From NCBI GenBank assembly GCA_944323335.1, contig CALUSB010000016.1:1-46859 (forward strand): DNA of 46,859 nt, read 5' to 3'. Positions 8,361 to 16,349 of the stretch are shown here, piece after piece (the stretch's first letter is position 1; each line of letters opens with the position of its first letter). Source of the stretch: Candidatus Gastranaerophilales bacterium (GTDB lineage: Bacteria > Cyanobacteriota > Vampirovibrionia > Gastranaerophilales > Gastranaerophilaceae). Below the pieces are notes generated by a model. That model worked only from the letters and a program-made list of their open reading frames with translations. It ran no database searches and was not told the origin of the DNA. The position numbers and the translations under genes were made by a program.

Positions 8361-9449
8361 ATGAAGAGGATTTCCCCACCGCAAGAGTTTTACGGCGCGA
8401 TTTTGCACGCTTATTTTGATTTTTTAAATCTGGCATTAACGGCACTAAAAAGCGAAAAAAAGACGGTTTTTTGCTATAAAGACAAAATAAAGGGGGTGGG
8501 GCAATGGCTTTTTAGGGGGCAGATTGTCTGTAATTTTGATTTGTCGGACAAAAAAATAAGCGAGAAGATATTAGTTAGTGTTAAGTATGATGAAAGGTCA
8601 AAAAAACTACTTGTTTCATTCAAAGCAAAAGACAAAGACAGTTTTATTTTAGCTCTAAATGCCGTAAAAAAGACCTCCGTCCTCCTTGCAAGCTTTTTAG
8701 ATGAGCTTGTATGGGGGCTTGCGGAGGTGTTTTTAAAAGCGGAAAAGCCCGTGTTTAGAAATTTTGACTACTATATCTGTCCTTATGTTGAAGGTAGATT
8801 TTATCCGCTAAATCCCTATTATATCTTAAAAAATCGCTTTAATACGGGTTATTTTGCAGACGATGTTTTATGTATTTTATACAACGTGTACGTTCAGAGG
8901 CAAAACAGATTTTGCCTTGTTGAAATGAGTGCGGATGATATTATTTTTTTAAGGGGTCATAAAACATACAGAAATTCTGACAGGAAGAGGATAAAAGAGG
9001 CTATTAATACACTTTGTGCGCTTAATTTGATAAGAGTAAAAAAAGTAAAAAAATATGTTTGGCAATTTTATGTATTGCAAAACCGCCTGAGGGACGGTTT
9101 TTTAGTACCAAAGGAAGTTTTTGGTATAAACCCTGCGGCTAAGTATTTTGAAAAGTGCCTTGCTTTTTATATTTTCTACCTTGCAAGCGTTTCCTGTTTT
9201 GAATTTAAAGTGGCATATGCGCTTAATTACCTTAAAAAAAAGACAAAAGGCAAAAGACCGTCAAGAATAAGAGAAAAAATAGAGTCTGCTTTTGATTATC
9301 TTGTAAAAATCGGTGTAATCGAGGGTTGGGAGTACAAAAAAATAGATGAAAATAAGCTCTATGGCGAAAACTGGCTTTTGGCCTATGCAAAATTAAAGAT
9401 AGTTTTTTTCGTTAAAAAACGGGACAAGTTTGTATCTTGTCCCGTGTAA
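8361..9449 (+). CDS. Uncharacterised 362-aa basic protein, possible winged-helix DNA-binding
   Basis: I do not recognise the family. The protein is lysine- and arginine-rich, has no signal peptide or membrane segment, and divides into two parts. Residues 1-140 look like mixed alpha/beta. The remainder holds two helix-rich blocks around YNVYVQRQNRFCLVEMSADD and KTKGKRPSRIREKIESAFDY. In both blocks a helical segment is followed by a phrase such as LCALNLIRVKKVKKYVWQFY or LVKIGVIEGWEYKK. This 'helix, LxxLGLI, basic beta-hairpin' arrangement is what paired winged-helix domains of replication initiator-like proteins look like, but this is inference. The gene stands alone between tsaC and a terminator. 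The stop codon lies just downstream of the terminator stem, and the last residues (KRDKFVSCPV) are encoded by it. Confidence 0.75.
   Translation: MKRISPPQEFYGAILHAYFDFLNLALTALKSEKKTVFCYKDKIKGVGQWLFRGQIVCNFDLSDKKISEKILVSVKYDERSKKLLVSFKAKDKDSFILALNAVKKTSVLLASFLDELVWGLAEVFLKAEKPVFRNFDYYICPYVEGRFYPLNPYYILKNRFNTGYFADDVLCILYNVYVQRQNRFCLVEMSADDIIFLRGHKTYRNSDRKRIKEAINTLCALNLIRVKKVKKYVWQFYVLQNRLRDGFLVPKEVFGINPAAKYFEKCLAFYIFYLASVSCFEFKVAYALNYLKKKTKGKRPSRIREKIESAFDYLVKIGVIEGWEYKKIDENKLYGENWLLAYAKLKIVFFVKKRDKFVSCPV
9419..9445. terminator. Bidirectional terminator overlapping a 3' coding end
   Basis: A perfect 10-bp stem (ACGGGACAAG at 9419-9428, CTTGTCCCGT at 9436-9445) with a 7-nt loop. On the minus strand it is followed directly by TTTTTT, ending the glutamate synthase transcript. 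On the plus strand GTAA intervenes before a T run. The stem codes for the last residues of the upstream 362-aa protein. Confidence 0.9.
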
Positions 9450-9464
9450 TTTTTTTGTGCTTAT

Positions 9465-10847
9465 TTACGCTTTAACAGTACAAAGAGCTTCTATTATTGC
9501 TTTTGCAGCAACTTTTCCTGCTCCCATCGCATTAATTGCGGTTGATTCACCTCTTGGAGCAACGTCACCGCCGGCGTATATATCTTTTACGGATGTTTCG
9601 CCGTTTTCGTTGATTATAATGTAGCCTTTTTTATCTGTTTCAATGTCAAGATTTTCTTTTATTGCAGATTGTTGAATGATGGGGTTAGGGCCTGTACCCA
9701 GTGATACGATAACTGCATCAACATCCATTGTATCAAATTTGCCTGTAGGTACGGGGCGTCTTCTGCCTGATTCGTCAGGCTCGCCAAGTTCCATAACTTC
9801 AAGTTTAATACCATTTACAAAGCCGTCTTTTCCAAGTATTTCAACAGGTGAGTGAAGAAGTTTAAAGATTATGCCTTCTTCTTTAGCGTGACGGATTTCT
9901 TCTTTTCTTGCAGGAAGTTCTTCTTCTGTTCTTCTGTAAACAATGTATACTTCCTTGTATCCTACACGCACCGCAGTTCTTGCAGCGTCCATTGCTACGT
10001 TTCCGCCGCCAATGATTGCAGCTTTGTTGCCGACTTTAAGAGGTGTAGGTGTATCAGGTTCATTAGCGTGCATTAGGTTTACACGTGTTAAAAATTCATT
10101 TGCACTGTACACGCCGTTTAGGTTTTCACCCGGGACACCGAGCATTTTTGGAAGTCCTGCGCCCGAGCAGATGAATATAGCGTCATAGCCTTCTTCTTTT
10201 AATTGGTTAAGAGTGATTGATTTACCTACGATTACGTTTTTGTAGAACTTAACGCCGATTTCTTTTAGGGTTTCAATTTCTCTGTCTAATACCGTTCTTG
10301 GAAGTCTAAAGGGCGGTATGCCGTATCTTAAAACTCCGCCAAGTTCATGGAGTGCTTCAAATACGCTTACTTCAAAGCCTGCGTTTCTAAGGTCTGCTGC
10401 AGCTGACATACCTGCGCAGCCTGAGCCTACTATAGCAACTTTTTTGCCGTTTTCTTTTATTTGAGTTTTAACAGGTGCGCTGTTGTCGCCAACATATCTT
10501 TCAAGTGCACCGATTGCAACAGAGTCACCTTTAATGCCTAAAATACATTTGCTTTCGCATTGTCTTTCCTGCGGGCAAACTCTTCCACATACAGACGGTA
10601 ACATGTTTGAATTTCTTATAATTTCACCTGCAGCTTGGATATCTCCCTCTTTAACTTTTGCGATGAACCCCGGAATATCAACGCTTACGGGGCAGCCTTT
10701 TCTGCAAAGGGGATTTTTACAGTTTAAGCATCTTGAAGCTTCAAGAGCAGCCTGCTCAGGTGTAAAATTTTCTTCAACGGGATTAAAATTTGACCTTCTT
10801 TGAACTTCATCCTGTTCAAATGGTCTTTGACGTTCTACTTTGCTCAT
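9465..10847 (-). CDS. gltA: NADPH-dependent glutamate synthase small-subunit-type flavoprotein (GltA/GltD family)
   Basis: A 460-aa protein in the order typical of GltD and the standalone clostridial/thermotogal GltA. The N-terminal [4Fe-4S] domain has two cysteine clusters (CLNCKNPLCRKGCP and CGRVCPQERQCESKC). An FAD-binding Rossmann domain follows (AIVGSGCAGMSAAADL), then an NADPH-binding Rossmann domain (AIIGGGNVAMDAARTAVRVG) and a C-terminal FAD contact (DIYAGGDVAPRGESTAINAMGAG). It could be the electron-input subunit of glutamate synthase, a standalone enzyme, or the NfnB subunit of the ferredoxin:NADP bifurcating enzyme. No NfnA-like or large GltB gene adjoins it, so the role cannot be fixed here. 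The ATG has a GGAGAG Shine-Dalgarno. It is monocistronic, with a strong terminator. Confidence 0.88.
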   Translation of the reverse strand: MSKVERQRPFEQDEVQRRSNFNPVEENFTPEQAALEASRCLNCKNPLCRKGCPVSVDIPGFIAKVKEGDIQAAGEIIRNSNMLPSVCGRVCPQERQCESKCILGIKGDSVAIGALERYVGDNSAPVKTQIKENGKKVAIVGSGCAGMSAAADLRNAGFEVSVFEALHELGGVLRYGIPPFRLPRTVLDREIETLKEIGVKFYKNVIVGKSITLNQLKEEGYDAIFICSGAGLPKMLGVPGENLNGVYSANEFLTRVNLMHANEPDTPTPLKVGNKAAIIGGGNVAMDAARTAVRVGYKEVYIVYRRTEEELPARKEEIRHAKEEGIIFKLLHSPVEILGKDGFVNGIKLEVMELGEPDESGRRRPVPTGKFDTMDVDAVIVSLGTGPNPIIQQSAIKENLDIETDKKGYIIINENGETSVKDIYAGGDVAPRGESTAINAMGAGKVAAKAIIEALCTVKA

Positions 10848-10888
10848 ATTGGTAAAATCTCTCCATACTTAACATTATGATTTTATTG

Positions 10889-10894
10889 TATAAT
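10889..10894 (+). promoter_or_regulatory. -10 element upstream of the HAD hydrolase gene
   Basis: A perfect TATAAT at 10889-10894 lies 31 nt upstream of the TTG start, with no clear -35. The predicted start near 10901 leaves a 24-nt leader containing GAGG (10916-10919). Confidence 0.5.
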
Positions 10895-10924
10895 AAAAAA
10901 AACAAAATGTGAAATGAGGTTTTT

Positions 10925-11728
10925 TTGAGCAAGGTTAAACTCTGGATAACAGACATCGACGGCACTATTGTTGATGAGACAAACATTTTCTCAAAAAAAA
11001 TGCTTGAAACAATAGAAAAAGTCAAAAACTCCGACACCAAAATGGTTATTGCAACAGGCAGAATGTTTGACGGAGCAAAGGGAGTGTCTGATTTTTTGGG
11101 ATTAAAGACTCCTGTTGTATGTTATCAGGGTGCTGTTGTGAGACTGGGAGATGATATTTTGCACAAAGCGCCCGTTAAACCTGAACTTGCAAGGGATGTA
11201 ATAAAAACCTTGAGAGAAAAAAACATACACACTAATCTTTACAATGACGATGAGCTTATTGTTGAAGATGATAACAAAGAAATAATGCGAGATTACTGCC
11301 AGGGAAGATATGTGACTTACCGCGCGGTTGAGAGTTTTGATGATGTAGAGTTGAAAAATGTCTATAAGCTTTTGGCTATTGTGTATGATGAGCAAAAGAT
11401 GCTTGAGCTTATTGATTTTATGACAAAAAAATACTTAGGCAGGCTTACAATTGTGCGCTCGCACAAAAATTATATGGAAATTACCGACCCTAACGCCACA
11501 AAGGGCGCTGCGCTTAATTTTTTGAAAGATTATTGGGGTATAAAAAAAGATGAAGTTTTAGCCTCGGGCGATCAGGATAATGACTGTGAAATGCTAAAAA
11601 ATGCGGGTATTAAAATCGCTATGGGCAACGCTTCGGAAAAATTAAAACAAATCGCCGACTATATCTGTCCTACGGTCAAACAGGACGGTATATGCGAAGT
11701 TATAGAAAGGTATGTTTTATGCGAATAG
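10925..11728 (+). CDS. Cof-type HAD-IIB family sugar-phosphate phosphatase
   Basis: A 267-aa haloacid dehalogenase superfamily protein. Motif I is ITDIDGTIVDE, with the nucleophile Asp10 and the acid Asp12. Motif II is VIATGRM, and motifs III/IV lie in KGAALNFL and LASGDQDNDCEML. The C2 cap between motifs II and III places it in the Cof/IIB group. These enzymes dephosphorylate sugar phosphates or nucleotides, usually with broad specificity. The start is a TTG supported by GAGG five nucleotides upstream, and no better ATG exists before motif I. The final codons overlap the ATG of ispF by 10 nt. Confidence 0.88.
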   Translation: MSKVKLWITDIDGTIVDETNIFSKKMLETIEKVKNSDTKMVIATGRMFDGAKGVSDFLGLKTPVVCYQGAVVRLGDDILHKAPVKPELARDVIKTLREKNIHTNLYNDDELIVEDDNKEIMRDYCQGRYVTYRAVESFDDVELKNVYKLLAIVYDEQKMLELIDFMTKKYLGRLTIVRSHKNYMEITDPNATKGAALNFLKDYWGIKKDEVLASGDQDNDCEMLKNAGIKIAMGNASEKLKQIADYICPTVKQDGICEVIERYVLCE

Positions 11729-12192
11729 GTATAGGCTACGACCTGCATAGGCTTGTTGAGGGCAGGGCGCTTATTTTGGGAGGGGTAAAAATCCCTTATG
11801 AGAAAGGTCTTATGGGCCACTCTGACGCTGATGTTTTAGTCCATGCCATAATTGATGCGCTACTGGGCGCTATGGGAGAAAAAGACATAGGAACGCATTT
11901 TCCCGACAGTGACATGAGTTTTAAAGACATAAGCAGTATGGTGCTTTTGCAAAAGACTATGCAGATTATGGAAAATAACGGGTATAAAATCGTAAACATA
12001 GATTCAAATATTATCTGTCAAAAGCCAAAGCTTATGCCTTATATAGATAAAATGAAAGAAAAACTCGCGCCTCTTTTAAATCTTGACATTATGTCTTTGT
12101 CTATAAAGGCAAAAACTAACGAGGGGCAAGATTCAGTCGGCGAGGGCAACTCTATTGCCTCACAGTGTGTATGTTTGATTGAGAAAGTATAA
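11719..12192 (+). CDS. ispF: 2-C-methyl-D-erythritol 2,4-cyclodiphosphate synthase
   Basis: A 157-aa protein starting MRIGIGYDLHRLVEG, where Asp8 and His10 are the conserved metal ligands of IspF. HSDADVLVHAIIDALLGA, HFPDSDMSFKDISS and KAKTNEGQDSVGEG are the other diagnostic blocks. The enzyme makes the cyclic diphosphate intermediate of the MEP isoprenoid pathway. The longer in-frame reading from 11692 adds nine residues not found in the family. The ATG at 11719 has an AGAAAGG Shine-Dalgarno and overlaps the HAD gene by 10 nt. The prenyl synthase gene at 25019 uses products of the same pathway. Confidence 0.97.
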   Translation: MRIGIGYDLHRLVEGRALILGGVKIPYEKGLMGHSDADVLVHAIIDALLGAMGEKDIGTHFPDSDMSFKDISSMVLLQKTMQIMENNGYKIVNIDSNIICQKPKLMPYIDKMKEKLAPLLNLDIMSLSIKAKTNEGQDSVGEGNSIASQCVCLIEKV

Positions 12193-12611
12193 TGAAGATA
12201 AAGAAAAAAGCTATACAACTTATAATTGTCGCTATTGTCGCCTTTTGCGGTTATTTTTTTGTAAATGAGGATGATTTTGCTTCAGGCATTGTACCCGTTA
12301 ATAATGTCCAAAAAACCAACCTAAAAGAAAAAGTCTATGTAAATATGCACTGTAAGGGCACAATAGAATATGTTTTACCTGATAAGACCCGCATTGACTG
12401 TTTAACCGATGAGTATGCAATAGAGTATGACTGGGCGTCAAAATGGGCAGAAAGTATCGGGCAATCTCTTTATTATGCCAAAATGACAGGACATAAGCCC
12501 GCTGTTGCCATAATTATGAAAACTCCGCAGGATGAAAAGTACATAAAGCGCATACAGACGGCTGATGAGAGAATAACCGTGTTTAAAATTAAGGCTTATG
12601 AACTACCATAG
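12192..12611 (+). CDS. Membrane-anchored protein with PD-(D/E)XK-like conserved domain
   Basis: A 139-aa protein whose start overlaps the ispF stop in TAATG. An N-terminal hydrophobic helix (IQLIIVAIVAFCGYFF) anchors it or serves as signal peptide. The body contains KTRIDCLTDEYAIEYDWASK followed by WAESIGQSLYYAKMTGHKPA. I recognise this block from uncharacterised proteins in many bacteria, and its shape (E/D, then a D-x-E or E-x-D strand, then a Q-rich helix) resembles the PD-(D/E)XK nuclease fold. Exported forms with a signal sequence are common. The function is unknown. Its last 9 nt overlap the 3' end of the convergent P-loop gene, with no terminator between them. Confidence 0.72.
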   Translation: MKIKKKAIQLIIVAIVAFCGYFFVNEDDFASGIVPVNNVQKTNLKEKVYVNMHCKGTIEYVLPDKTRIDCLTDEYAIEYDWASKWAESIGQSLYYAKMTGHKPAVAIIMKTPQDEKYIKRIQTADERITVFKIKAYELP

Positions 12612-13283
12612 GGCTTTTGGCATTAGTCTTTCATAAAACCATATTTCAATACCGTCATAGCTGCCTTGCGTAAATTCGGTTTTAAATTTTTCCTGTGCAC
12701 CAATTGCAACGATAGGTATATTTGTTTCTTTGGAAACTTCTTTTAAAATCTCATAGCCTCTTATGATATCTTCTTTTGTAGTTTCATCAGATAAGTGAGT
12801 GTTGGATATAAGACCCGAGAACTTTTTCCAAGGGGTTTTGTTTAACCCTGATGAAAACTCAATGTATTCAAGTATACTTTCCTTATCTCGTGTTTCAAAC
12901 TTTGAAGTATTTACGACAAGATAAATTTTAAGATTTTGCTCGTTTTCTATGCCGTTTAAAATATCAAGAGTATCAAGCCCGGTTGCACCGTAGCCTACAT
13001 CTATAATGATATCCCCTTGATTGTTTAGGCAGTTAATCTGCTCGCCTGTGACATAGCTTCCCGCTTCACCAAGTCCAAAATAGTCGCTTTGCGCTATAAC
13101 GTCAATGCCTCTTTCTTTTAATTCTCCTAAAATCGGGCGCATGCAATAAGCGGGCTCAACCGTATCAAGGTCTACAAGGGTAATTTTTTTGCCTTTTTTT
13201 ATATACTGTAGAGCCCTGTTTATGGATGTTTCACTTTTGCCTGAGGCGTATGCGCCTGTGTATACTTCTGTTGTTCTTGTCAA
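12603..13283 (-). CDS. P-loop NTPase of the ParA/MinD-like (CobQ/CobB) class
   Basis: A 226-aa protein with a Walker A loop GAYASGKSE (Lys16), a first strand TTEVYTGAY, and a Walker B-like DIIIDVGYGATGLDTLD. VDLDTVEPAYCMRPIL resembles the switch region after helix 1 in SIMIBI-class ATPases. The deviant KGG Walker A of MinD/FlhG is absent, so this is not a standard FlhG. The start is a TTG (13281-13283) that overlaps the TGA of the HD-GYP gene and has GAGGAG just upstream, which argues for coupled translation. It is the last gene of the flagellar/signalling operon. Its role may be placement or assembly of a membrane machine, but this is a guess from position only. Confidence 0.75.
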   Translation of the reverse strand: MTRTTEVYTGAYASGKSETSINRALQYIKKGKKITLVDLDTVEPAYCMRPILGELKERGIDVIAQSDYFGLGEAGSYVTGEQINCLNNQGDIIIDVGYGATGLDTLDILNGIENEQNLKIYLVVNTSKFETRDKESILEYIEFSSGLNKTPWKKFSGLISNTHLSDETTKEDIIRGYEILKEVSKETNIPIVAIGAQEKFKTEFTQGSYDGIEIWFYERLMPKALW

Positions 13284-14338
13284 TTTTGCTCCTCAATGCT
13301 AATTGCCTCATTTGTGGGCAGATTTTCTTTTATTTTCATTTTTTCTTCGTACTCTTGGACTTCTTTTAGCGCATCTGGCAGAATTTCTTTAAAGAGTTTT
13401 ACAAGTGCCGGGTCAAATTGCGTTCCTGCGCGCTCTTCAATGTTTCTTAGAGCCTCATCCGAACTTAGCCCTTGTCTGTATGCACGGTTAGATACCATGG
13501 AGTCATAAGCGTCAGCTACGGCTATTACTCTTGAGCCAAGCGGGATTTCATCCCCTTTAAGTCCGTAGGGATAGCCGTTGCCGTCATAGTGTTCATGGTG
13601 GTATTTAATAATTTCAATTACTTCGTATAACTGTTTAATATCCTCTAAGATTTTAACAGAGTGATGAACGTGTTTTTTAATTTCTTCATATTCTTCCTGA
13701 GTGAGTTTTTGGCTTTTGTTCAGGATATCTTCAGCAACGCCTATCATACCAATGTCATGTAAAAGTCCCGCCAGCTCTATTCTGCCTTTTTCCGAGTTAT
13801 TTATATGCAGTCTTTCAACCATTTTAAGCGAATAGAAAGTTACCCTTCTGCTTCTGCCTAAAGTAAAAGAGTCTTTGGCATCAAGAGCCTCAATAATTGC
13901 TTTAATTGTGCCCGAGAAGAGTTCTTTTAAGTCTTTGATGAGATTTTCGTTATCCACTTTAAGCTGGTGGTATTCAAGGCTTGCTTCAACCACATGGAGC
14001 AATTCGTCCGGATTAAAGGGTTTTTTAATATAGCGGTATATTTTTGCGTAGTTAATGGCGTCAATCAGGATTTTAACGTCAGAATACGCGGTAACAAGAA
14101 GCCTTGTGGTGTTGGGGCAGACTTCATAAGTGCGTCTTAAAAATTCAACCCCGTCCATCTGAGGCATTTTGTGGTCGGATAAGATACAGTTAAAACTTTG
14201 ATTTTTTAATATTTCAAGAGCTTCAACGGCGCTTGTCGCTTTTGTTATGTCATACTTGCCTCTGAGGGTTCTGTATAAAAGCGCAAGGTTGTCCGGCTCG
14301 TCGTCTACTATTAAAATTTTGTATTTTTTTTCTTCCAT
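13280..14338 (-). CDS. Response regulator with HD-GYP domain (RpfG-like, cyclic-di-GMP phosphodiesterase family)
   Basis: A 352-aa protein. Residues 5-120 form a CheY-like receiver (ILIVDDEPDNLALL, phosphoacceptor Asp55 in ILSDHKMPQMDG, and KKPF with the conserved Lys). Residues 145-335 form an HD-GYP domain with LLHDIGMIG (His194-Asp195), HHEHYDGNGYP (247-257) and VADAYDSM. Active members hydrolyse cyclic-di-GMP. An oddity is the usual G-H-S-x-x-V motif at the start of the domain, which reads GRSRRV here, so one metal-ligand histidine is replaced by Arg162. Activity is therefore uncertain. The gene lies 3 nt after the histidine kinase gene, its likely phosphodonor, and the operon also holds a PilZ protein and flhA/flhB. 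Confidence 0.93.
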   Translation of the reverse strand: MEEKKYKILIVDDEPDNLALLYRTLRGKYDITKATSAVEALEILKNQSFNCILSDHKMPQMDGVEFLRRTYEVCPNTTRLLVTAYSDVKILIDAINYAKIYRYIKKPFNPDELLHVVEASLEYHQLKVDNENLIKDLKELFSGTIKAIIEALDAKDSFTLGRSRRVTFYSLKMVERLHINNSEKGRIELAGLLHDIGMIGVAEDILNKSQKLTQEEYEEIKKHVHHSVKILEDIKQLYEVIEIIKYHHEHYDGNGYPYGLKGDEIPLGSRVIAVADAYDSMVSNRAYRQGLSSDEALRNIEERAGTQFDPALVKLFKEILPDALKEVQEYEEKMKIKENLPTNEAISIEEQN

Positions 14339-14341
14339 TTA

Positions 14342-15985
14342 TCAACACTCCTGAATATCTTCACCGTCTTGAGGGGCTTGATTTTTGTGGTTTATGGGTA
14401 ATGTTATTGTAAAAGTTGTACCCTTACCAACTTCTGAGTCAACAGAAATCTCGCCGTTGTGGTTTTTTATAACTCTATATGTAATTGACATACCAAGACC
14501 CGTACCTTGACCCACGGGTTTTGTTGTATAAAAAGGTTCAAAGACTTTTTTTAAGTCTTCTTTTTTAATACCTTCGCCGGTGTCGGAGAATTGTATCTTA
14601 ACATTTTCTCCTTGTTGTTTGACGCTTATTGTGACCGTGCCTTCGCCTTTAATAGCGTATTGAGCGTTATCAAGAATATTCATAAATACTTGATTCAACT
14701 GTCCGCCGTAAGCTTCTATTTTTGGCACATTTTGTTCGTAGTCTTTTACAACGGTTATTCTGTTTTTGTATTTGTTGTTTAAAATATTAAGCGTTGTATC
14801 TATTTCTTTTGGTATGTTAAATTGAGTTAAGACCATCTCTTCCATTCTTGAGAAGTTTTTAAGGTCAAGAACAATATTTTTCGTTCTCTCTGTTCCCTCA
14901 AAACAGCTTTTTATAAGGTCTTTAACATCATCTCTTATAAAATCTATGTCTATATCCGCTTTTGTTTTGCTTATTTTTTTCATTTCCTCTTCAGGAATTG
15001 AAGCTTCATTTGCAATATAGAGGTCAATTAAGCTAAACATGTCTTTTACGTATTTATCAAGTATTACAATGTTGCCGTGAATAAAGTTTACGGGGTTATT
15101 TATTTCATGTGCTATGCCTGCTACAAGTTCGCCTAAAGAGCGCATTTTTTCAGAGTGAACCATCATAGCTTGAGCTTCTTTTAATTCTTCATTAGCACGC
15201 TTGAGGGCAAGAGTTCTCTCTTGAACTTTAAGTTCCAGAGAATCGTATAAATCGTGTAATTGAAAGGCCATATAGTTATACGCATCAACAAGTTCGTTTA
15301 TTTCGTCAAATTTTGAGGGTTTTAGTCTAAAATCAAAATTTCCCTCACCAAACTCTTTAACACCTCTTGTGAGCTCATCAATGGGATTTAGCACTATTCT
15401 TGACATAATAGCACTTGCCATAACACCCACAAAAAGAAACAGTGCTATAAATATTTTTACGCTTTCTAAAAGCTTATTCAGATGGTCTATGGTTATTTTT
15501 TCTGCCGGCACACCTATGTATAAAACATATTTTTCGGTATCATTTGGCAGCTCCATTATATCTTTGTTACCAAATTTAATGAAGATATCGCCTTTTGCAA
15601 TCGCTGCATCTTCTTGATTTAGAGTATCAATTGTAGAGAAAAATACGGTATCTGTTTTTTTGTCAACCGCATAAACATACTCTATCATCCCTTTGTTTTG
15701 CAGGTTTTTGAGAAAATTAAGAGTTTTTTGTTCGGCATTATTCTTATATGCTTGAGAAAATATTTCATTTACTACGGAAGAGAGTGAATAACTGTATGTT
15801 TTTATGCTTTTATTGTATTCAAGGGCAAGATTTTGCACATGGTTAAAAACATAACCCATGGTTACAACAATAATAATGGCAATAAGAAAGCTTGTCATAT
15901 ATGCAAAATATGAGCTTAATTTACGCTTTTTTGGCTTATGTTTTTTATTTTTTGTATTGGATAAAATCTTATTCATCTTGCTCAT
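14342..15985 (-). CDS. Membrane sensor histidine kinase (HAMP, HisKA-like, HATPase)
   Basis: A 547-aa protein. A basic N terminus is followed by a first membrane helix (about 29-46) and an extracytoplasmic sensor region (47-172). A second helix (about 174-195), a HAMP domain (196-250) and a coiled coil (250-280) come next. The H-box GELVAGIAHEINNPVNF carries the phosphorylated His293. The ATPase lobe has NILDNAQYAI (N box), DTGEGI (G1) and GQGTGLGMSI (G2). The H-box sequence is of the type common in PAS/GAF-linked kinases. The partner regulator is encoded 3 nt downstream. The start overlaps the upstream small membrane protein by 17 nt, with no strong Shine-Dalgarno at either candidate ATG (15985 or 15976). 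Confidence 0.93.
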   Translation of the reverse strand: MSKMNKILSNTKNKKHKPKKRKLSSYFAYMTSFLIAIIIVVTMGYVFNHVQNLALEYNKSIKTYSYSLSSVVNEIFSQAYKNNAEQKTLNFLKNLQNKGMIEYVYAVDKKTDTVFFSTIDTLNQEDAAIAKGDIFIKFGNKDIMELPNDTEKYVLYIGVPAEKITIDHLNKLLESVKIFIALFLFVGVMASAIMSRIVLNPIDELTRGVKEFGEGNFDFRLKPSKFDEINELVDAYNYMAFQLHDLYDSLELKVQERTLALKRANEELKEAQAMMVHSEKMRSLGELVAGIAHEINNPVNFIHGNIVILDKYVKDMFSLIDLYIANEASIPEEEMKKISKTKADIDIDFIRDDVKDLIKSCFEGTERTKNIVLDLKNFSRMEEMVLTQFNIPKEIDTTLNILNNKYKNRITVVKDYEQNVPKIEAYGGQLNQVFMNILDNAQYAIKGEGTVTISVKQQGENVKIQFSDTGEGIKKEDLKKVFEPFYTTKPVGQGTGLGMSITYRVIKNHNGEISVDSEVGKGTTFTITLPINHKNQAPQDGEDIQEC

Positions 15986-16349
15986 CTTCTCTTATTTCCG
16001 TATTTGTATCAAACATACTTCCCATATTTTCCGATTCATCGGGATTTGTGGCAAACATACTTTGAATTTTATATGCGTTGTCTACTGTTTGGGCTTTAGG
16101 TTTATCTTTTTTAAACGGATTTGGGTTGAAATTTTCTCCGTCGTCAAACATTTTGCCTATGACAAAACCTATAAAACCCATTGAAAGAGAGGCGGGGATT
16201 ACAATTGATAGCATAAAAAGTATGCTGTAATAATCCATTGAAAAATTATTTAAAAGACTTAATGCTCCAAAAGCAAGCATGGAAAACGACGCAAATAATG
16301 CGCTTAGGGTCTTTTGATAAGATACTTTTTCTTCCGTACTATCGCTCAT
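15969..16349 (-). CDS. Small two-helix membrane protein of unknown function
   Basis: A 126-aa protein that I do not recognise. Two hydrophobic stretches (ALFASFSMLAFGALSLL and LFMLSIVIPASLSMGFIGFV) predict two membrane helices with both ends cytoplasmic. The second half is polar and acidic, with two similar short motifs (IQSMFATNPDESEN and MGSMFDTNTE) that may be a peptide repeat. It overlaps the PilZ gene by 11 nt upstream and the kinase gene by 17 nt downstream, so it is tightly coupled to both. Position suggests an accessory of the kinase or of flagellar control, but nothing in the sequence proves this. An AAGGAAA Shine-Dalgarno supports the ATG at 16349. Confidence 0.75.
   Translation of the reverse strand: MSDSTEEKVSYQKTLSALFASFSMLAFGALSLLNNFSMDYYSILFMLSIVIPASLSMGFIGFVIGKMFDDGENFNPNPFKKDKPKAQTVDNAYKIQSMFATNPDESENMGSMFDTNTEIREDEQDE

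Noticed and set aside
9465-10847. NfnB of the electron-bifurcating ferredoxin:NADP oxidoreductase
   Set aside because: The domain layout fits, but no NfnA-like gene is adjacent, so the broader GltA/GltD-family call is kept.
11692-11718. Longer start of ispF
   Set aside because: It adds nine residues not found in the family. The ATG at 11719 has the better ribosome site and begins exactly at the conserved RIGIGYD.
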